A DNA stretch of 64,000 nucleotides from Deltaproteobacteria bacterium (GCA_029547045.1 JAKPQL010000077.1:37978-101977), one strand, 5' to 3'. Shown: positions 8,240 to 17,958, counted from the first letter of the stretch. The notes: generated by a model from the letters alone, not told the origin. Program-made: numbers and translations.

Positions 8240-9959
8240 TGATTACACCCTTCTCCTCAAGCAGCCTCCGGCAGTACGCAACGGCGTCCGCGGCGCACAC
8301 CTTCTCCGTCCTTGCCCCTGAGCGTTCCTTGACCTCCACCATGCCCGACGCGAGATCCTTGGGCCCCACGGTGACGCGGACAGGCACGCCGATGAGATCA
8401 GCGTCCTTGAACTTCACCCCGGGCCGCAGGTCGCGGTCGTCGAACAGCACGTCGAACCCGGGCTTCAGCAGCCCCTGGTAGATCGTGGTGGCTACGTTCA
8501 TGACCTGGGCATCGCTGGTGCTGATAGGCAGCACCACGGCATGGAAGGGGGCGATGGCGGCCGGGAAGATGATGCCGTCGGCGTCGTGGTTCTGCTCCAG
8601 TGCCGCCGCCACTGTCCTGCCCACGCCGATGCCGTAGCACCCCATGATCAGGGGCTTCTGGACGCCGTCCTCGTCGAGGAAGAGCGCGTTCATGGCCCTG
8701 GAGTACTTCATGCCCAGCTTGAACACATGCCCCACCTCGATGCCGCGGATGGTCTCCAGCACGCCGCCCGCGCACCTTGGGCAGGCCTCGCCGCCTGTGG
8801 CTGCCCGGATGTCGGCAACGAGGTCCACGCGCACGTCCCTGGAGAACCAGACGTCCGTGACGTGGTGATCTTCCCTGTTGGCTCCGGTGGCGTACGGCCC
8901 ACCTGCAAGGAGCGCCCCGTCAGCCACCTTCTTCAGGGCAAGGCCCATGGGGCCGGCGAACCCCCGCGGGGCCCCGGTACACTTGAGGATCGTGTCTTCG
9001 TCTGCCAGTTCCACGGACTCGCACCCCAGCGCCCTGCGCAGCTTTGCCACGCTGATCTCGTGGTCGCCCCTGACCAGTGCGGCCACCGGGCCGGCATCCG
9101 TCGAGTAGATGAGTGTCTTGATGAGGCGGGACGGCTCCATGGAGAGGAACTCGCACACCTCCTCCACGGTCCTGACGTCCGGGGTGTGCACCTCCTTCGG
9201 ACTGCCTGCCGGGGCCTGCGGGAAGGACAGGTCGGCGGGCAGTGCGATCTCGGCACGCTCCTGGTTCGCCGCATAGGCGCAGCTGGTGCAGCTCAGGATG
9301 AGATCTTCCCCGGTCTCCGCCAGCACCATGAACTCGTGGGAGAAGTTGCCGCCGATGGGTCCCGAGTCAGCCTCCACGGCCTTGAATTTCAGCCCGCACC
9401 GCGTAAAGATGCGCTCGTACGCACGGTACATGGCCTCGTAGCTCTTCTCGGCGCCCAGGTCGTCGGCATCGAAGGAGTAGGCGTCCTTCATGATGAACTC
9501 CCGGGCCCGCATGACGCCGAACCGCGGCCTGATCTCGTCGCGGAACTTGGTCTGGATCTGGTAGAGGTTCAGGGGGAGGTCCTTGTAGGAGCGGACATGG
9601 TCCCGGACGATATCCGTAATGACCTCCTCGTGAGTCGGACCCAGGGCGAACTCGGCGCCCTTGCGGTCGTAGAGCCTGAGGAGCTCCTTGCCGTAGACCG
9701 ACCACCTGCCGCTCTCCTTCCAGATCTCGGCGGGCTGGACCCCCGGCATGAGGCACTCCTGGGCGCCCGCCGCGTTCATCTCCTCGCGGATGATCTGTTC
9801 CACCTTCCTGATGGCCTTCAGCCCATAGGGCAGGTAGGAGTAGATCCCGGAGGCCAACTTCTTGAGCATGCAGGCCCGGAGCATGAGCTTGTGGCTCACC
9901 ACCTCGGCGTCCCGGGGCTCTTCCTTCAGGGTGTGGAGGAACAGTGATGACATCTTCAT
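8220..9959 (-). CDS. proS: Prolyl-tRNA synthetase (bacterial type)
   Basis: A 579-residue enzyme starting MKMSSLFLHTLKEEP. The class II motifs are present (IFPAAIAPFHAVV and the GCYGIGVGRTVAAALEQNHD motif 3 region), as is the editing insertion around residues 230-390 and a C-terminal anticodon-binding domain (VLFDDRDLRPGVKFKDAD). It charges tRNA-Pro. The ATG overlaps the ispG stop as ATGA, with AAGGAG inside the ispG end as ribosome site; the longer open frame upstream is a shadow of ispG. Confidence 0.96.
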   Translation of the reverse strand: MKMSSLFLHTLKEEPRDAEVVSHKLMLRACMLKKLASGIYSYLPYGLKAIRKVEQIIREEMNAAGAQECLMPGVQPAEIWKESGRWSVYGKELLRLYDRKGAEFALGPTHEEVITDIVRDHVRSYKDLPLNLYQIQTKFRDEIRPRFGVMRAREFIMKDAYSFDADDLGAEKSYEAMYRAYERIFTRCGLKFKAVEADSGPIGGNFSHEFMVLAETGEDLILSCTSCAYAANQERAEIALPADLSFPQAPAGSPKEVHTPDVRTVEEVCEFLSMEPSRLIKTLIYSTDAGPVAALVRGDHEISVAKLRRALGCESVELADEDTILKCTGAPRGFAGPMGLALKKVADGALLAGGPYATGANREDHHVTDVWFSRDVRVDLVADIRAATGGEACPRCAGGVLETIRGIEVGHVFKLGMKYSRAMNALFLDEDGVQKPLIMGCYGIGVGRTVAAALEQNHDADGIIFPAAIAPFHAVVLPISTSDAQVMNVATTIYQGLLKPGFDVLFDDRDLRPGVKFKDADLIGVPVRVTVGPKDLASGMVEVKERSGARTEKVCAADAVAYCRRLLEEKGVIIDGTDK

Positions 9960-11026
9960 TCGGGTGTCTCCTTGCGTATTTCGTTCAGAATGGTCGTGAT
10001 GATCTCGCCGGTTTCGATGCGCCTGACGGGCTTGCCGCGGGCAAAGAGCACCGCGCCCTTGGCGTCGCAGGCAACCCCCACATCCGCGATCCGTGCCTCG
10101 CCGGGGCCGTTCACCACGCACCCCATCACCGCCACCACCATGTGCCTGCGCACATCCTTGAGGGCATCTTCCAGCTCGGAGGAGATGGCGGCCACGTCCG
10201 CGCACGCGCGGGCGCAGGTGGGGCACGCGATGACGCGGACACCCTCGGCCCTGAGCCCCAGGCACTCCAGGAGTACCCTGCCGGCGAACACCTCCTGGAC
10301 GGGATCGGCGGAGAGCGAGACCCGGATGGTGTCGCCGATGCCCTCAGCCAGGAGCGCACCGATGCCCACTGACGAGCGGATCAGCCCAGAAACAAGCGGT
10401 CCGGCCTCGGTCACCCCCAGGTGCAGGGGCCACGCCGAGACGGCCGAGAACCGCCGGTAGGCGTCCAGGGTTTCGAGCACGTCGGAGGATTTCAGCGACA
10501 CCTTCATGGAGCTGACCCCCATGTCCTCGAGCATCTCCACGTACTGGCGGCCGCTCTCCACGATGGCGCCCACGTGGTCCCCCTTGTACCGTGCCAGGAG
10601 CGACTTCTTCACCGAACCAAGGTTGACGCCCACCCGGATGGGGGCGCCGGTGTCCATGGCCGCCTTCGCCACGGCCCTGAGCCTGTCGCGGCCGCCGATG
10701 TTCCCGGGATTGATGCGGATGCCGTCCGCCCCCTCCCGCAGTGATCCGATGGCGAGGCGGTGGTCGAAATGGATGTCGGCGATGAGGGGGATCAGTACCT
10801 GTTTCCTGATCTTCCCGAAGGCCTTCACGGAATCCTCGTCCGGAACGCTGACGCGGACGATGTCGCACCCGGCCCGGATGAGTTCCTGGATCTGTGACAC
10901 CGTTGCGGGTATATCCCGGGTGATGGTGTTCGTCATGGACTGGATGCTCACCGGTGAGCCGCCGCCGACAGGACATCTTCCCACAAATATCCTTCGAGTC
11001 TGCTCGCGATGAGGGCTCATCAGCAT
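9956..11026 (-). CDS. ispG: 4-hydroxy-3-methylbut-2-en-1-yl diphosphate synthase (flavodoxin)
   Basis: A 356-residue IspG/GcpE. The N-terminal TIM-barrel has PVSIQSMTNT and LIADIHFDHRLA; the C-terminal domain holds the 4Fe-4S ligands in CPTCARAC and GCVVNGPGE. It performs the penultimate step of the MEP isoprenoid pathway. The bacterial short form is seen, without the plant-type insertion. The start may be the ATG at 11026 or the third codon (MSPHREQ). First gene of ispG-proS-spoT, divergent from the HDOD gene. Confidence 0.95.
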   Translation of the reverse strand: MLMSPHREQTRRIFVGRCPVGGGSPVSIQSMTNTITRDIPATVSQIQELIRAGCDIVRVSVPDEDSVKAFGKIRKQVLIPLIADIHFDHRLAIGSLREGADGIRINPGNIGGRDRLRAVAKAAMDTGAPIRVGVNLGSVKKSLLARYKGDHVGAIVESGRQYVEMLEDMGVSSMKVSLKSSDVLETLDAYRRFSAVSAWPLHLGVTEAGPLVSGLIRSSVGIGALLAEGIGDTIRVSLSADPVQEVFAGRVLLECLGLRAEGVRVIACPTCARACADVAAISSELEDALKDVRRHMVVAVMGCVVNGPGEARIADVGVACDAKGAVLFARGKPVRRIETGEIITTILNEIRKETPE

Positions 11027-11087
11027 TGAGTACCATAGAAGGTGTTTCGACTCAAGATTGGAAGGGGTTTGAACGATAAGATCAGGG

Positions 11088-13043
11088 ATGGGGAGACTGT
11101 CGACTGATCAGATTGAAACCCTCCTGAACAGCATCGGCGAGCTGCCTACACTGCCGTCCGTGGCCACTGCCATCATGGAGAAGACCCTGGAGGACAATGT
11201 GAACGCCAAGCAGATCGCCGACCTGGTGGAGAAGGACCAGGCCCTGGCGCTCAAGGTGCTCAAGGTTGCCAACTCCCCGTTCTACCGGAGGATCAAGGAG
11301 ATCTCCACCATCCGGGGGGCAGTGGTGCTGCTCGGGTTCAACGTCCTCAAGAGCATCGTGCTCAGCATCAGCGTGATCAACCTCTTCAACGAGAAGGAAC
11401 GCAGGGCGCTTGACTTCTACACCTTCTGGCAGCACAGCATCGCGTGCGCGGTGTGCGCCAAGGCCATGGCCGCAAAGGTGCTTCCCTCCGCCGCAGAGGA
11501 CGCCTTCGTGGCAGGGCTGCTCCACGACCTGGGCAAGGTCATCGCGGACCAGCTCCTGTGCAGGCACGGCGAGTACAACGAGGTCCTGGAGGCCATGAAC
11601 AGGGCAGGTGCGGACATCATCGAGACCGAGCAGCAGCTCGTGGGCATCGACCACGCGTCCATCGGCAGGCACCTCATGGAGCGGTGGAACCTGCCCGGAC
11701 ACCTCAGCAAGGCGGTGGGGTTCCATCACAGCATCGTGGACATCACCGACGACCCGCAGACCAAACGCCTGTGCTCCATCATCCACGTGGCGGACATGGT
11801 GGCCAACCACCTGGGCATCGGCATGAGCCCCGCCAAGGCAGGGTTCATCGACCCCTCCCTGCTCAACCACCTGGGCCTGACCAGCCAGGACATCCAGGAC
11901 ATCTCCATCTCGCTCAAGGACAACATCTCGAACATCAGCGACGAGCTCGGCATCCCCCGGGCAGAGCCCAAGACCTACTTCGAGGTCCTCCAGTCGGCCA
12001 ATGCACAGCTCGGCAGGCTGAGCCTCGACCTGGAGCAGAAGAAGATGGCCCTGGAGCGCAGGACCCTGGAGCTTTCAAGCCTCAACCAGCTGAGCACGAA
12101 CCTCCAGTCGTCCATGAAGCTCTCCGAGATCACCGCCACCATCGCCACCCACGCGCTCACCATCCTCGATGCCAAGAAGGCACGGTGCATGATCAGGCTG
12201 AACAACCTGCGGATCATGGTCACCGAGTCGTTCATGCTCGGCGAGTCTCCCCAGACGAAGTCGGGCACGGCGAGCGCCACCAAGGAGATGCTGGACAGGA
12301 CCAACGGGATCTTCCCCCGTGCTCAAGGCATCGTCTTCGGCGCCCTGAAGGTGGACGGCAAGGCCATCGGCGCACTGGAGGTGCTCCTCAAGGACAACCT
12401 GGGACCAGACGAGATCAGCCAGAAGAACCTGCTCCTGCGGACCATCGCGGAGATGAGCTCCCAGGCCATTCAACGCGCCATGCTCATCACCAGGCACATG
12501 AAGGCCCAACGGCTGGCCGCGGTCACCAAGACGGCCATCGCGGCGAACCACGAGATCAATTCGCCACTCACCACCATCCTGCTCAAGCTCGACATGATCA
12601 TGGGCGAGATGCAGGTCAGCCCTGCCACCAAGAAGGCGCTCTCCGACATCAAGAACGAGGCGCTGAACATCCGCAACGTGGTGAAGAAGATGCTGGAGAT
12701 CTCCGACGTGGTGGAGACGGCCTACACCCAGCACGAGAAGATGCTCGACCTCAACCAGGCCTCCGCCCCCCGCCATGCCGCCCCCTCACCCTCCCCCGGT
12801 CCCGCATCCAAGCCCCAGAAACCCATGGACAATCCTGAAGCGGGGTTCGAAGATTTTCTGGAAGAAGCACCGCCTGCTCCCCGGAGACCCCAGCCGGCCA
12901 GGACGGAGGGGGCCGAACAGACCCCGGGCTTCGAGGACTATCTCGAGGACAGGAAAAAGGGGGCCTCCCCCGCACAGGGCGCTGCCCGGAAATCCGATCT
13001 GAAATCAGACACCCCTGGCTTCGAGGATTTCCTCGACAAGTAG
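11088..13043 (+). CDS. HDOD signalling protein with GAF and orphan DHp-like domain
   Basis: A 651-residue multi-domain protein. Residues about 10-210 are an HDOD domain (LPTLPSVATAIM, DQALALKVLKVANSPFY, AGLLHDLGK). A coiled region follows (about 310-340), then a GAF-like sensor (about 340-465), then a segment like a histidine kinase dimerisation helix with NHEINSPLTT, its His at residue 488. No HATPase domain follows. The last 70 residues are Pro/Ala-rich linker with three copies of a GFEDFL-type motif (residues about 586, 614 and 644). HDOD proteins act in signalling and cell regulation; the partner that would read or phosphorylate this one is not known. Divergent from ispG. Confidence 0.8.
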   Translation: MGRLSTDQIETLLNSIGELPTLPSVATAIMEKTLEDNVNAKQIADLVEKDQALALKVLKVANSPFYRRIKEISTIRGAVVLLGFNVLKSIVLSISVINLFNEKERRALDFYTFWQHSIACAVCAKAMAAKVLPSAAEDAFVAGLLHDLGKVIADQLLCRHGEYNEVLEAMNRAGADIIETEQQLVGIDHASIGRHLMERWNLPGHLSKAVGFHHSIVDITDDPQTKRLCSIIHVADMVANHLGIGMSPAKAGFIDPSLLNHLGLTSQDIQDISISLKDNISNISDELGIPRAEPKTYFEVLQSANAQLGRLSLDLEQKKMALERRTLELSSLNQLSTNLQSSMKLSEITATIATHALTILDAKKARCMIRLNNLRIMVTESFMLGESPQTKSGTASATKEMLDRTNGIFPRAQGIVFGALKVDGKAIGALEVLLKDNLGPDEISQKNLLLRTIAEMSSQAIQRAMLITRHMKAQRLAAVTKTAIAANHEINSPLTTILLKLDMIMGEMQVSPATKKALSDIKNEALNIRNVVKKMLEISDVVETAYTQHEKMLDLNQASAPRHAAPSPSPGPASKPQKPMDNPEAGFEDFLEEAPPAPRRPQPARTEGAEQTPGFEDYLEDRKKGASPAQGAARKSDLKSDTPGFEDFLDK

Positions 13044-13121
13044 CGCCCCGGATCAGGGCACTGCAGCCCGGATCCGTCCCCATCACCCTCACCTCCTCAG
13101 CGGGGCGTTCGAGAAAACCGG

Positions 13122-13150
13122 TTGATCCGAACCTGATGGTCAATTATTCT
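13122..13150 (+). promoter_or_regulatory. Promoter for the DUF2804 gene
   Basis: TTGATC (13122-13127), 17 bases, TATTCT (13145-13150), ending 37 bases before the ATG of the DUF2804 gene. Confidence 0.55.
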
Positions 13151-13187
13151 TGGACAATACCCTACCATTCGATGCGAGGAGGTTGCC

Positions 13188-14180
13188 ATGGGAGCACTCG
13201 TGGACACACAGGGACGGATCAGCTGGGGAATCTACGACGAACCAGTCACGGACGTGAACTACCTGGACTACGACCTTCGGACCGCCATGGGCGCCAGGGT
13301 ATCCCTGCTGAGGAAGCGCCTCATGGCAAACCAGTTCCACTTCGTGGGCGTCATGGGGCCGGAGGTCCTCATCGGGCTCGCCGTGGTGGACCTCAAGTTC
13401 CTTGCCAATGGATTTCTCTATGTCTACGACAGGACAACCAAGGAGATCACCGAGGCAAGGGACCTGTCCCTGCCGGGCAAGGGCACCTTCATCACCACGA
13501 CCCCCGATACCCCTGCCAGCAGGTATGCCTCGCGGAAGCTCACCATCGAGATGACCGGCGACACGGTGAAGGCCTTCTCCAAGGACCTTGAGCTGTCGCT
13601 GCGGCTCGGCACGAAGGATGCCCGGCCACTGCGCATCTGCACACGGGCCGGGTACACCGGCTGGGTCTATACCCAGAAGACCAGCCCGGTGCCAGTAACG
13701 GGCACTGTGGTACGAAAGGGGCGCTCCCACGGGATCTCGTCGCCCGCCAGCATGGCCCTGGTGGACTGGACCTGCGGGTATATGCGCAGGCAGACCTGCT
13801 GGAACTGGGCCGCCACCGCCTGGACCCTGCCCGACGGGAGGTCCCTGGGCATGAACCTCTCCTGCGGGGTGAACGAGACCAGCTTCACGGAAAACGCCTT
13901 CTGGATCGACAACGGCATGACCAAGGTGGACACGGTGAACTTCGTCTTCGACACGCACGACCTCTTCAGCCCGTGGCGCGTGCTATCGTCAGACTCGAGG
14001 GTGGACCTCACCTTCATGCCCGAGCGGTCGCGTTCAGAGAAGGTCAATGCTGGCTTCATCGCGTCGCGTTTCACCCAGCTCGTGGGCACCTTCGAGGGGG
14101 CCCTCAGGACGCAGGGCGGCGAGGTCATCCGGATCAAGGACTGCCCGGGCTTCGCCGAGGATCACTACGCCAAGTGGTGA
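13188..14180 (+). CDS. DUF2804 family protein
   Basis: A 330-residue protein. The opening (TQGRISWGIYDEPV near residue 10) and the WTCGYMRRQTCWNWA block near residue 200 match the DUF2804 family, a predicted beta-rich fold related to lipocalin-like hydratases, whose biochemical role I cannot state. No signal peptide is seen. AGGAGG lies nine bases before the ATG. The last 16 bases overlap the convergent nucleotidyltransferase gene. Confidence 0.75.
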   Translation: MGALVDTQGRISWGIYDEPVTDVNYLDYDLRTAMGARVSLLRKRLMANQFHFVGVMGPEVLIGLAVVDLKFLANGFLYVYDRTTKEITEARDLSLPGKGTFITTTPDTPASRYASRKLTIEMTGDTVKAFSKDLELSLRLGTKDARPLRICTRAGYTGWVYTQKTSPVPVTGTVVRKGRSHGISSPASMALVDWTCGYMRRQTCWNWAATAWTLPDGRSLGMNLSCGVNETSFTENAFWIDNGMTKVDTVNFVFDTHDLFSPWRVLSSDSRVDLTFMPERSRSEKVNAGFIASRFTQLVGTFEGALRTQGGEVIRIKDCPGFAEDHYAKW

Positions 14181-15112
14181 GTACGCCGGTTGATGAGGTT
14201 GACCCAGTCCCGGTACATGACCGAGAGGACCATGAAGTCCTTCTCGTTGTCCACGTCCAGGGCTGCACCGCCGATGGTGGTTTCCACCAGCCTGAAGCGA
14301 GTCCCCAGCACCTCTGAGATGAGTCGCTCCAGCTTGTGGCGGGATACGGCGTAGCTCACCATGCGGGCCAGCCCCGGGAGGCCCACCGCGGTGAGGCCTG
14401 CGGATATCTGAAGAAGCAGGTACAGGACAAGGGTCTTGCCGATCTTGCCGGGGCCGAGCCGGACGATCTCCAGGATGGCCCGGCCGATATTCATGAGCTC
14501 CTTCTGGTAGCGGTATTCGTACACCTTCAGCACCAGGTCGATGCTGTTCAGCAGGACAAAGGGCCTGGCCATGTGGAGGTTGTTCTGCCTGAAGTTCCCC
14601 TCCCGGGTGTGGAACGTGGCCATCTTGATGCCGGGTCTCCCCTTGCGCGGGCCGAATTCCCTGAGGGTCTCCTCCGAGGTGATGCCGGCGATATAGTCGT
14701 ACCTGTCCATGTCGCAGTTCGAGATGAACTGCTCCAGCTCCTCCACGCTGAGCAGCGGGATGTCGCCCGAGAGGAACAGGACGTGCTTGGCATAGTGCTT
14801 CTCGATGAGGGCGCCGGTGATCTCGGGCTTGTCGCGGTACTCGGGGAGCGACTGGAGGAACCCTTCCCACCCGTTCTCGGCCAGGCTCCTCTTCTGCGGC
14901 ACGATGTGGGCGCGGGTGTCGCCGATGACCTCCTCGAACCTGTCCCTGGGTCCCACCACCACGATGTTGTCGATGGACCCGCACGCCTGGAGGGTCTCCA
15001 CGATGTGCCGGATGATGGGCACCCCGCCGACGTCCAGCAGGGCCTTGTTCTTCTTGAATACCCTGCGGGCGGCCCTCCCGTCGCCCGCAGTCACGATGGC
15101 GTCGATTCCCAT
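14165..15112 (-). CDS. MobA/sugar-nucleotidyltransferase-like protein
   Basis: About 315 residues. The N-terminus MGIDAIVTAGDGRAARRVFK followed by NKALLDVGGVPIIRHI is a nucleotide-binding signature of the NTP-transferase fold, with VLFLSGDIPLLS near residue 105 as the metal-binding region. The C-terminal part (residues about 200-315) is helical and hydrophobic and not typical of MobA. Likely a nucleotidyl transfer enzyme with unknown substrate. An upstream TTG at 15130 is an alternative start with a G-rich stretch in front; I prefer the ATG because the family begins there. Converges on DUF2804. Confidence 0.7.
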   Translation of the reverse strand: MGIDAIVTAGDGRAARRVFKKNKALLDVGGVPIIRHIVETLQACGSIDNIVVVGPRDRFEEVIGDTRAHIVPQKRSLAENGWEGFLQSLPEYRDKPEITGALIEKHYAKHVLFLSGDIPLLSVEELEQFISNCDMDRYDYIAGITSEETLREFGPRKGRPGIKMATFHTREGNFRQNNLHMARPFVLLNSIDLVLKVYEYRYQKELMNIGRAILEIVRLGPGKIGKTLVLYLLLQISAGLTAVGLPGLARMVSYAVSRHKLERLISEVLGTRFRLVETTIGGAALDVDNEKDFMVLSVMYRDWVNLINRRTHHLA

Positions 15113-15250
15113 ATCCCGGTATGAACTCAAAAAAACCCCCGATTGTCAAGCCTCTTGAGCATGCAGGCCTGGGCTCACCCGGTTCCTTTTCCCTTGAACT
15201 CCAGAGCTTGTTGCCGTACCGTACCCCCATCACAACGCAAAGGACGCCCC

Positions 15251-15967
15251 ATGGATGCTCATGACCGCGCAACCCTGCTCTCCGGACTGAGCGCCGCGGT
15301 GCCCATCTGGATCGGCTATGCGGCGGTGGGCGTGCCCTTCGGGGTCCTTGCCGCACAGGCCGGACTCGGCACCTTCCAGATCGCCCTGATGTCGCTGGTC
15401 GTCTTTGCCGGCAGCTCCCAGTTCATTGCGGTCTCCCTGCTATCGTCCGGTGCGCCGGTGCTGCCCATCGTCATCACCACCTTCTTCGTGAACCTCAGGC
15501 ACCTCCTCATGAGCTCCAGCCTGGCCCTGCACCTCAGGGGGCTGAGCCGGTGGAGATTGAGCCTCTTCGCGGCCGAGATCACAGACGAGACCTTTGCCGT
15601 GAACCTCACCCGGTTCAGGGGCGCCTCCTGGGACGAGAACAAGGCCGGGATCGTGAACCACACCGCGCACCTCGCCTGGATCATCAGCTCTATGGCCGGC
15701 GGACTCCTCGGCGGGGTCATCCCCCACGGGGCGCTGGGCATCGACTACGCGCTCACCGCCATGTTCCTCGCGCTGCTGGTCCTGCAGACCACCTCACCCC
15801 TCATCGCACTGGTCGCCCTGTGCTCCGGGGCGCTGGCAGTTCTCATCTCGCTCGCGCTGCCCGGAAACTGGAACGTTATCCTTGCCACCGTCTTCTCCGC
15901 CACAGCGGGCCTCGTCATCCAGGACCTATGGCCAGGGCTCTCCAAGGACAGCCGGGTGGCCCCATGA
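15251..15967 (+). CDS. azlC: AzlC family branched-chain amino acid exporter, large subunit
   Basis: A 238-residue membrane protein with several hydrophobic segments; the start MDAHDRATLLSG follows AAAGGA. The segment GYAAVGVPFGVLAAQAGL and FAGSSQFIAVSLL are typical of AzlC. With AzlD it forms a two-component exporter of branched-chain amino acids in the inner membrane. The stop overlaps the azlD start as ATGA, so the two are translationally coupled. Confidence 0.9.
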   Translation: MDAHDRATLLSGLSAAVPIWIGYAAVGVPFGVLAAQAGLGTFQIALMSLVVFAGSSQFIAVSLLSSGAPVLPIVITTFFVNLRHLLMSSSLALHLRGLSRWRLSLFAAEITDETFAVNLTRFRGASWDENKAGIVNHTAHLAWIISSMAGGLLGGVIPHGALGIDYALTAMFLALLVLQTTSPLIALVALCSGALAVLISLALPGNWNVILATVFSATAGLVIQDLWPGLSKDSRVAP

Positions 15968-16287
15968 CGGCGGAGCAGTACCTTCTGTGCATCGCGGGCA
16001 TGGGCCTGGTGACCTACATCCCCCGGTGGCTTCCCCTCCTGTGGCTCTCCGGCAGGGAGATCCCTCCACTATTCGTGCGGTGGCTCTCGCTGGTCCCGGC
16101 GGGTATCCTCAGCGCCCTGGTGGCGCCATCGCTGGTCCTGGACCAGGCCACGGGCCGCTTCTGCCTGATGAGGCCGGAATTCCTCGCGGCCCTGCCCACC
16201 CTCGCCTTTGCCTGGTGGAGCCGCTCGCTGGGGGGGACCGTGATCGTGGGCATGCTCCTGTATTCCCTGGCAGGAAGGCTCTGCTGA
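15964..16287 (+). CDS. azlD: AzlD family branched-chain amino acid exporter, small subunit
   Basis: A 107-residue membrane protein with about four hydrophobic segments. VTYIPRWLPLLWLSGREIPP and the IVGMLLYSLAGRL tail match AzlD. It is the small partner of AzlC, with a 4-base start/stop overlap. Confidence 0.9.
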   Translation: MTAEQYLLCIAGMGLVTYIPRWLPLLWLSGREIPPLFVRWLSLVPAGILSALVAPSLVLDQATGRFCLMRPEFLAALPTLAFAWWSRSLGGTVIVGMLLYSLAGRLC

Positions 16288-16414
16288 TCCCGGTGAAATG
16301 CCACTGTGATGGATGAGCCGGACATGACCCTGTCCCGGAAACACCATCTGGGGATTGCATGTCTATTTTCGTTTTTGATATATATCGATAACAGAAGCCA
16401 TTGGTATTTTCGCA

Positions 16415-16431
16415 GCCGAAACCATTTCGGC
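16415..16431 (+). promoter_or_regulatory. 17-bp palindrome upstream of the Fic gene
   Basis: GCCGAAA-CCA-TTTCGGC is a perfect inverted repeat centred 31 bases before the Fic start. An AT-rich stretch with GATATATATC (16377-16386) lies further upstream. It is a candidate operator for the Fic gene, possibly bound by the winged-helix end of the Fic protein itself; this is inference. Confidence 0.45.
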
Positions 16432-16453
16432 ACAGTGGCCACGAGGAGGGATC

Positions 16454-17608
16454 ATGACGGCATCACCCAGGGCCCCAGGCCGCGCGGTGAAGATCAAGCA
16501 GGGCATCTATGCCCATGTGCCTGACCCGCTGCCGCCCCGCCTGGAGTGGACGCCTGCTCTGATGCGGTCCATCTCCGAGGCAGACCGCCTCATCGGGTGG
16601 CTGGCCGGCGAAGGGAGGAGGCTGCCGAACCCCCACCTCCTCATGCGGCCGTTCCTCGCGCGCGAGGCGGTGCTGTCGAGCCGCATCGAGGGCACCCAGG
16701 CCACCCTGGGTGAGGTCCTGGCCGCGGATGCCGGCGCGGCCGTGGGCCGCAGCCCGGACGAGATCAGGGACGTGGCGAACTACGTGGCCGCCCTGGACCA
16801 CGGGATCGAACGCCTACAGACGCTCTCGCTCTCCCTGGGGCTGATCCTCGAGATCCACGGCAGGCTCATGCAGGGTTCCGGCAACGGGCTTGCTAGACCT
16901 GGGGAGTTCCGCAGCACCCAGAACTGGATCGGCTCCCCGGGGTGCTCGCTGGCGGACGCCTCCTACATCCCGCCGCCCCCGGAGATGCTCATGGAGTGCC
17001 TGGGCGACCTGGAGACGTTCCTGCAGGACACCACGCTGCCCCCCCTGGCCCAGATCGCGCTCGCCCACTACCAGTTCGAGGCGATCCACCCCTTCATCGA
17101 CGGCAACGGCCGCGTGGGGCGGCTCCTGATCACCCTGTTCCTGGTGGAGCGGGGCGTGCTGCCCACACCGCTGCTGTACCTGAGCGCCTTCTTCGAGGCG
17201 ACCCGGACCCATTACTACGAGCGTCTCCGCCGGGTAAGCACTGAGGGCGACTGGGAATCCTGGCTGCTGTACTTCTTCAACGGCGTTGCGCGCCAGGCAG
17301 AGGACGCCCTGGACAGGGCAGAGACCATCAACGACCTCATGACCCGGTGGCGCCAGGAGGTGGGTCAGATTTCATCAAAGGTCGCCCCGGCTGTCCTGGA
17401 ACGCCTCGCCGCCAACCCGTACATCACGGCCAAGAAGCTCTCCACCGACCTGAACATCGCATTCACCACCGCCCAGCGAACCATCGACAAGATGACGGCC
17501 CTGGGCATCCTCAGGGAGATGCGCCAGGCGAAGCGCGACCGGGTGTACTGCGCCCAGGGGATCCTGGACATCCTGGAACGACCCGCCCGTCTCGTGCCCC
17601 TGGGGTGA
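16454..17608 (+). CDS. Fic domain protein with winged-helix C-terminus
   Basis: A 384-residue Fic protein. The catalytic motif HPFIDGNGRVGR starts at His212, intact for AMP transfer onto target hydroxyls. An N-terminal inhibitory helix motif SSRIEG (Ser75 to Glu79-Gly80) matches class II Fic proteins, which are self-inhibited. Residues about 310-375 form a winged-helix DNA-binding domain (ITAKKLSTDLNIAFTTAQRTID). No antitoxin gene is adjacent, as expected for class II. GAGGAGGG precedes the ATG. The palindrome at 16415 may be its operator. Confidence 0.9.
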   Translation: MTASPRAPGRAVKIKQGIYAHVPDPLPPRLEWTPALMRSISEADRLIGWLAGEGRRLPNPHLLMRPFLAREAVLSSRIEGTQATLGEVLAADAGAAVGRSPDEIRDVANYVAALDHGIERLQTLSLSLGLILEIHGRLMQGSGNGLARPGEFRSTQNWIGSPGCSLADASYIPPPPEMLMECLGDLETFLQDTTLPPLAQIALAHYQFEAIHPFIDGNGRVGRLLITLFLVERGVLPTPLLYLSAFFEATRTHYYERLRRVSTEGDWESWLLYFFNGVARQAEDALDRAETINDLMTRWRQEVGQISSKVAPAVLERLAANPYITAKKLSTDLNIAFTTAQRTIDKMTALGILREMRQAKRDRVYCAQGILDILERPARLVPLG

Positions 17609-17958
17609 GTGGATATCGGGGTGAAAAACGGGCACACGACCCAGATGATGTGTTTGAATAGGATCTCTGAAGGAACCAAGGATCGTCCTGTTGCTTTGAA
17701 CTCATAGTTCCTCATGTCTTGAAGTCAACCTGAAGATTTCGCAAAAGAATCGTTGATTCTTCCATCTCAACGAAAGCAGAGATCATGCACTAAAAAAAGG
17801 CAGCAGGGTGAGGCGGCTTCTTCAAACCCATTGATCCCGGGCCGCAAGTGACGGTTCAAAGGAGATCGGCTTCCAGCGTTGACTTGGGATCAAGATCATC
17901 TCTTCTGTGGTGTTCTGAGAAATTCATCTTTGCAAGGAGCGCCTGTCAGGGCAGGAGC
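17609..17958. other. Intergenic stretch without a supported gene
   Basis: 350 bases between convergent genes (Fic and the HEMAH protein). It is less GC-rich than its surroundings. I see only an inverted repeat AAGAATC-GTT-GATTCTT at 17745-17761, without a T tract. No ORF with a ribosome site and family-like sequence. Confidence 0.6.

Noticed and set aside
6344..8242. A 632-codon open frame opposite spoT
   Set aside because: Composition is Leu/Val/Asp-rich shadow of the Rel protein; no ribosome site or family.
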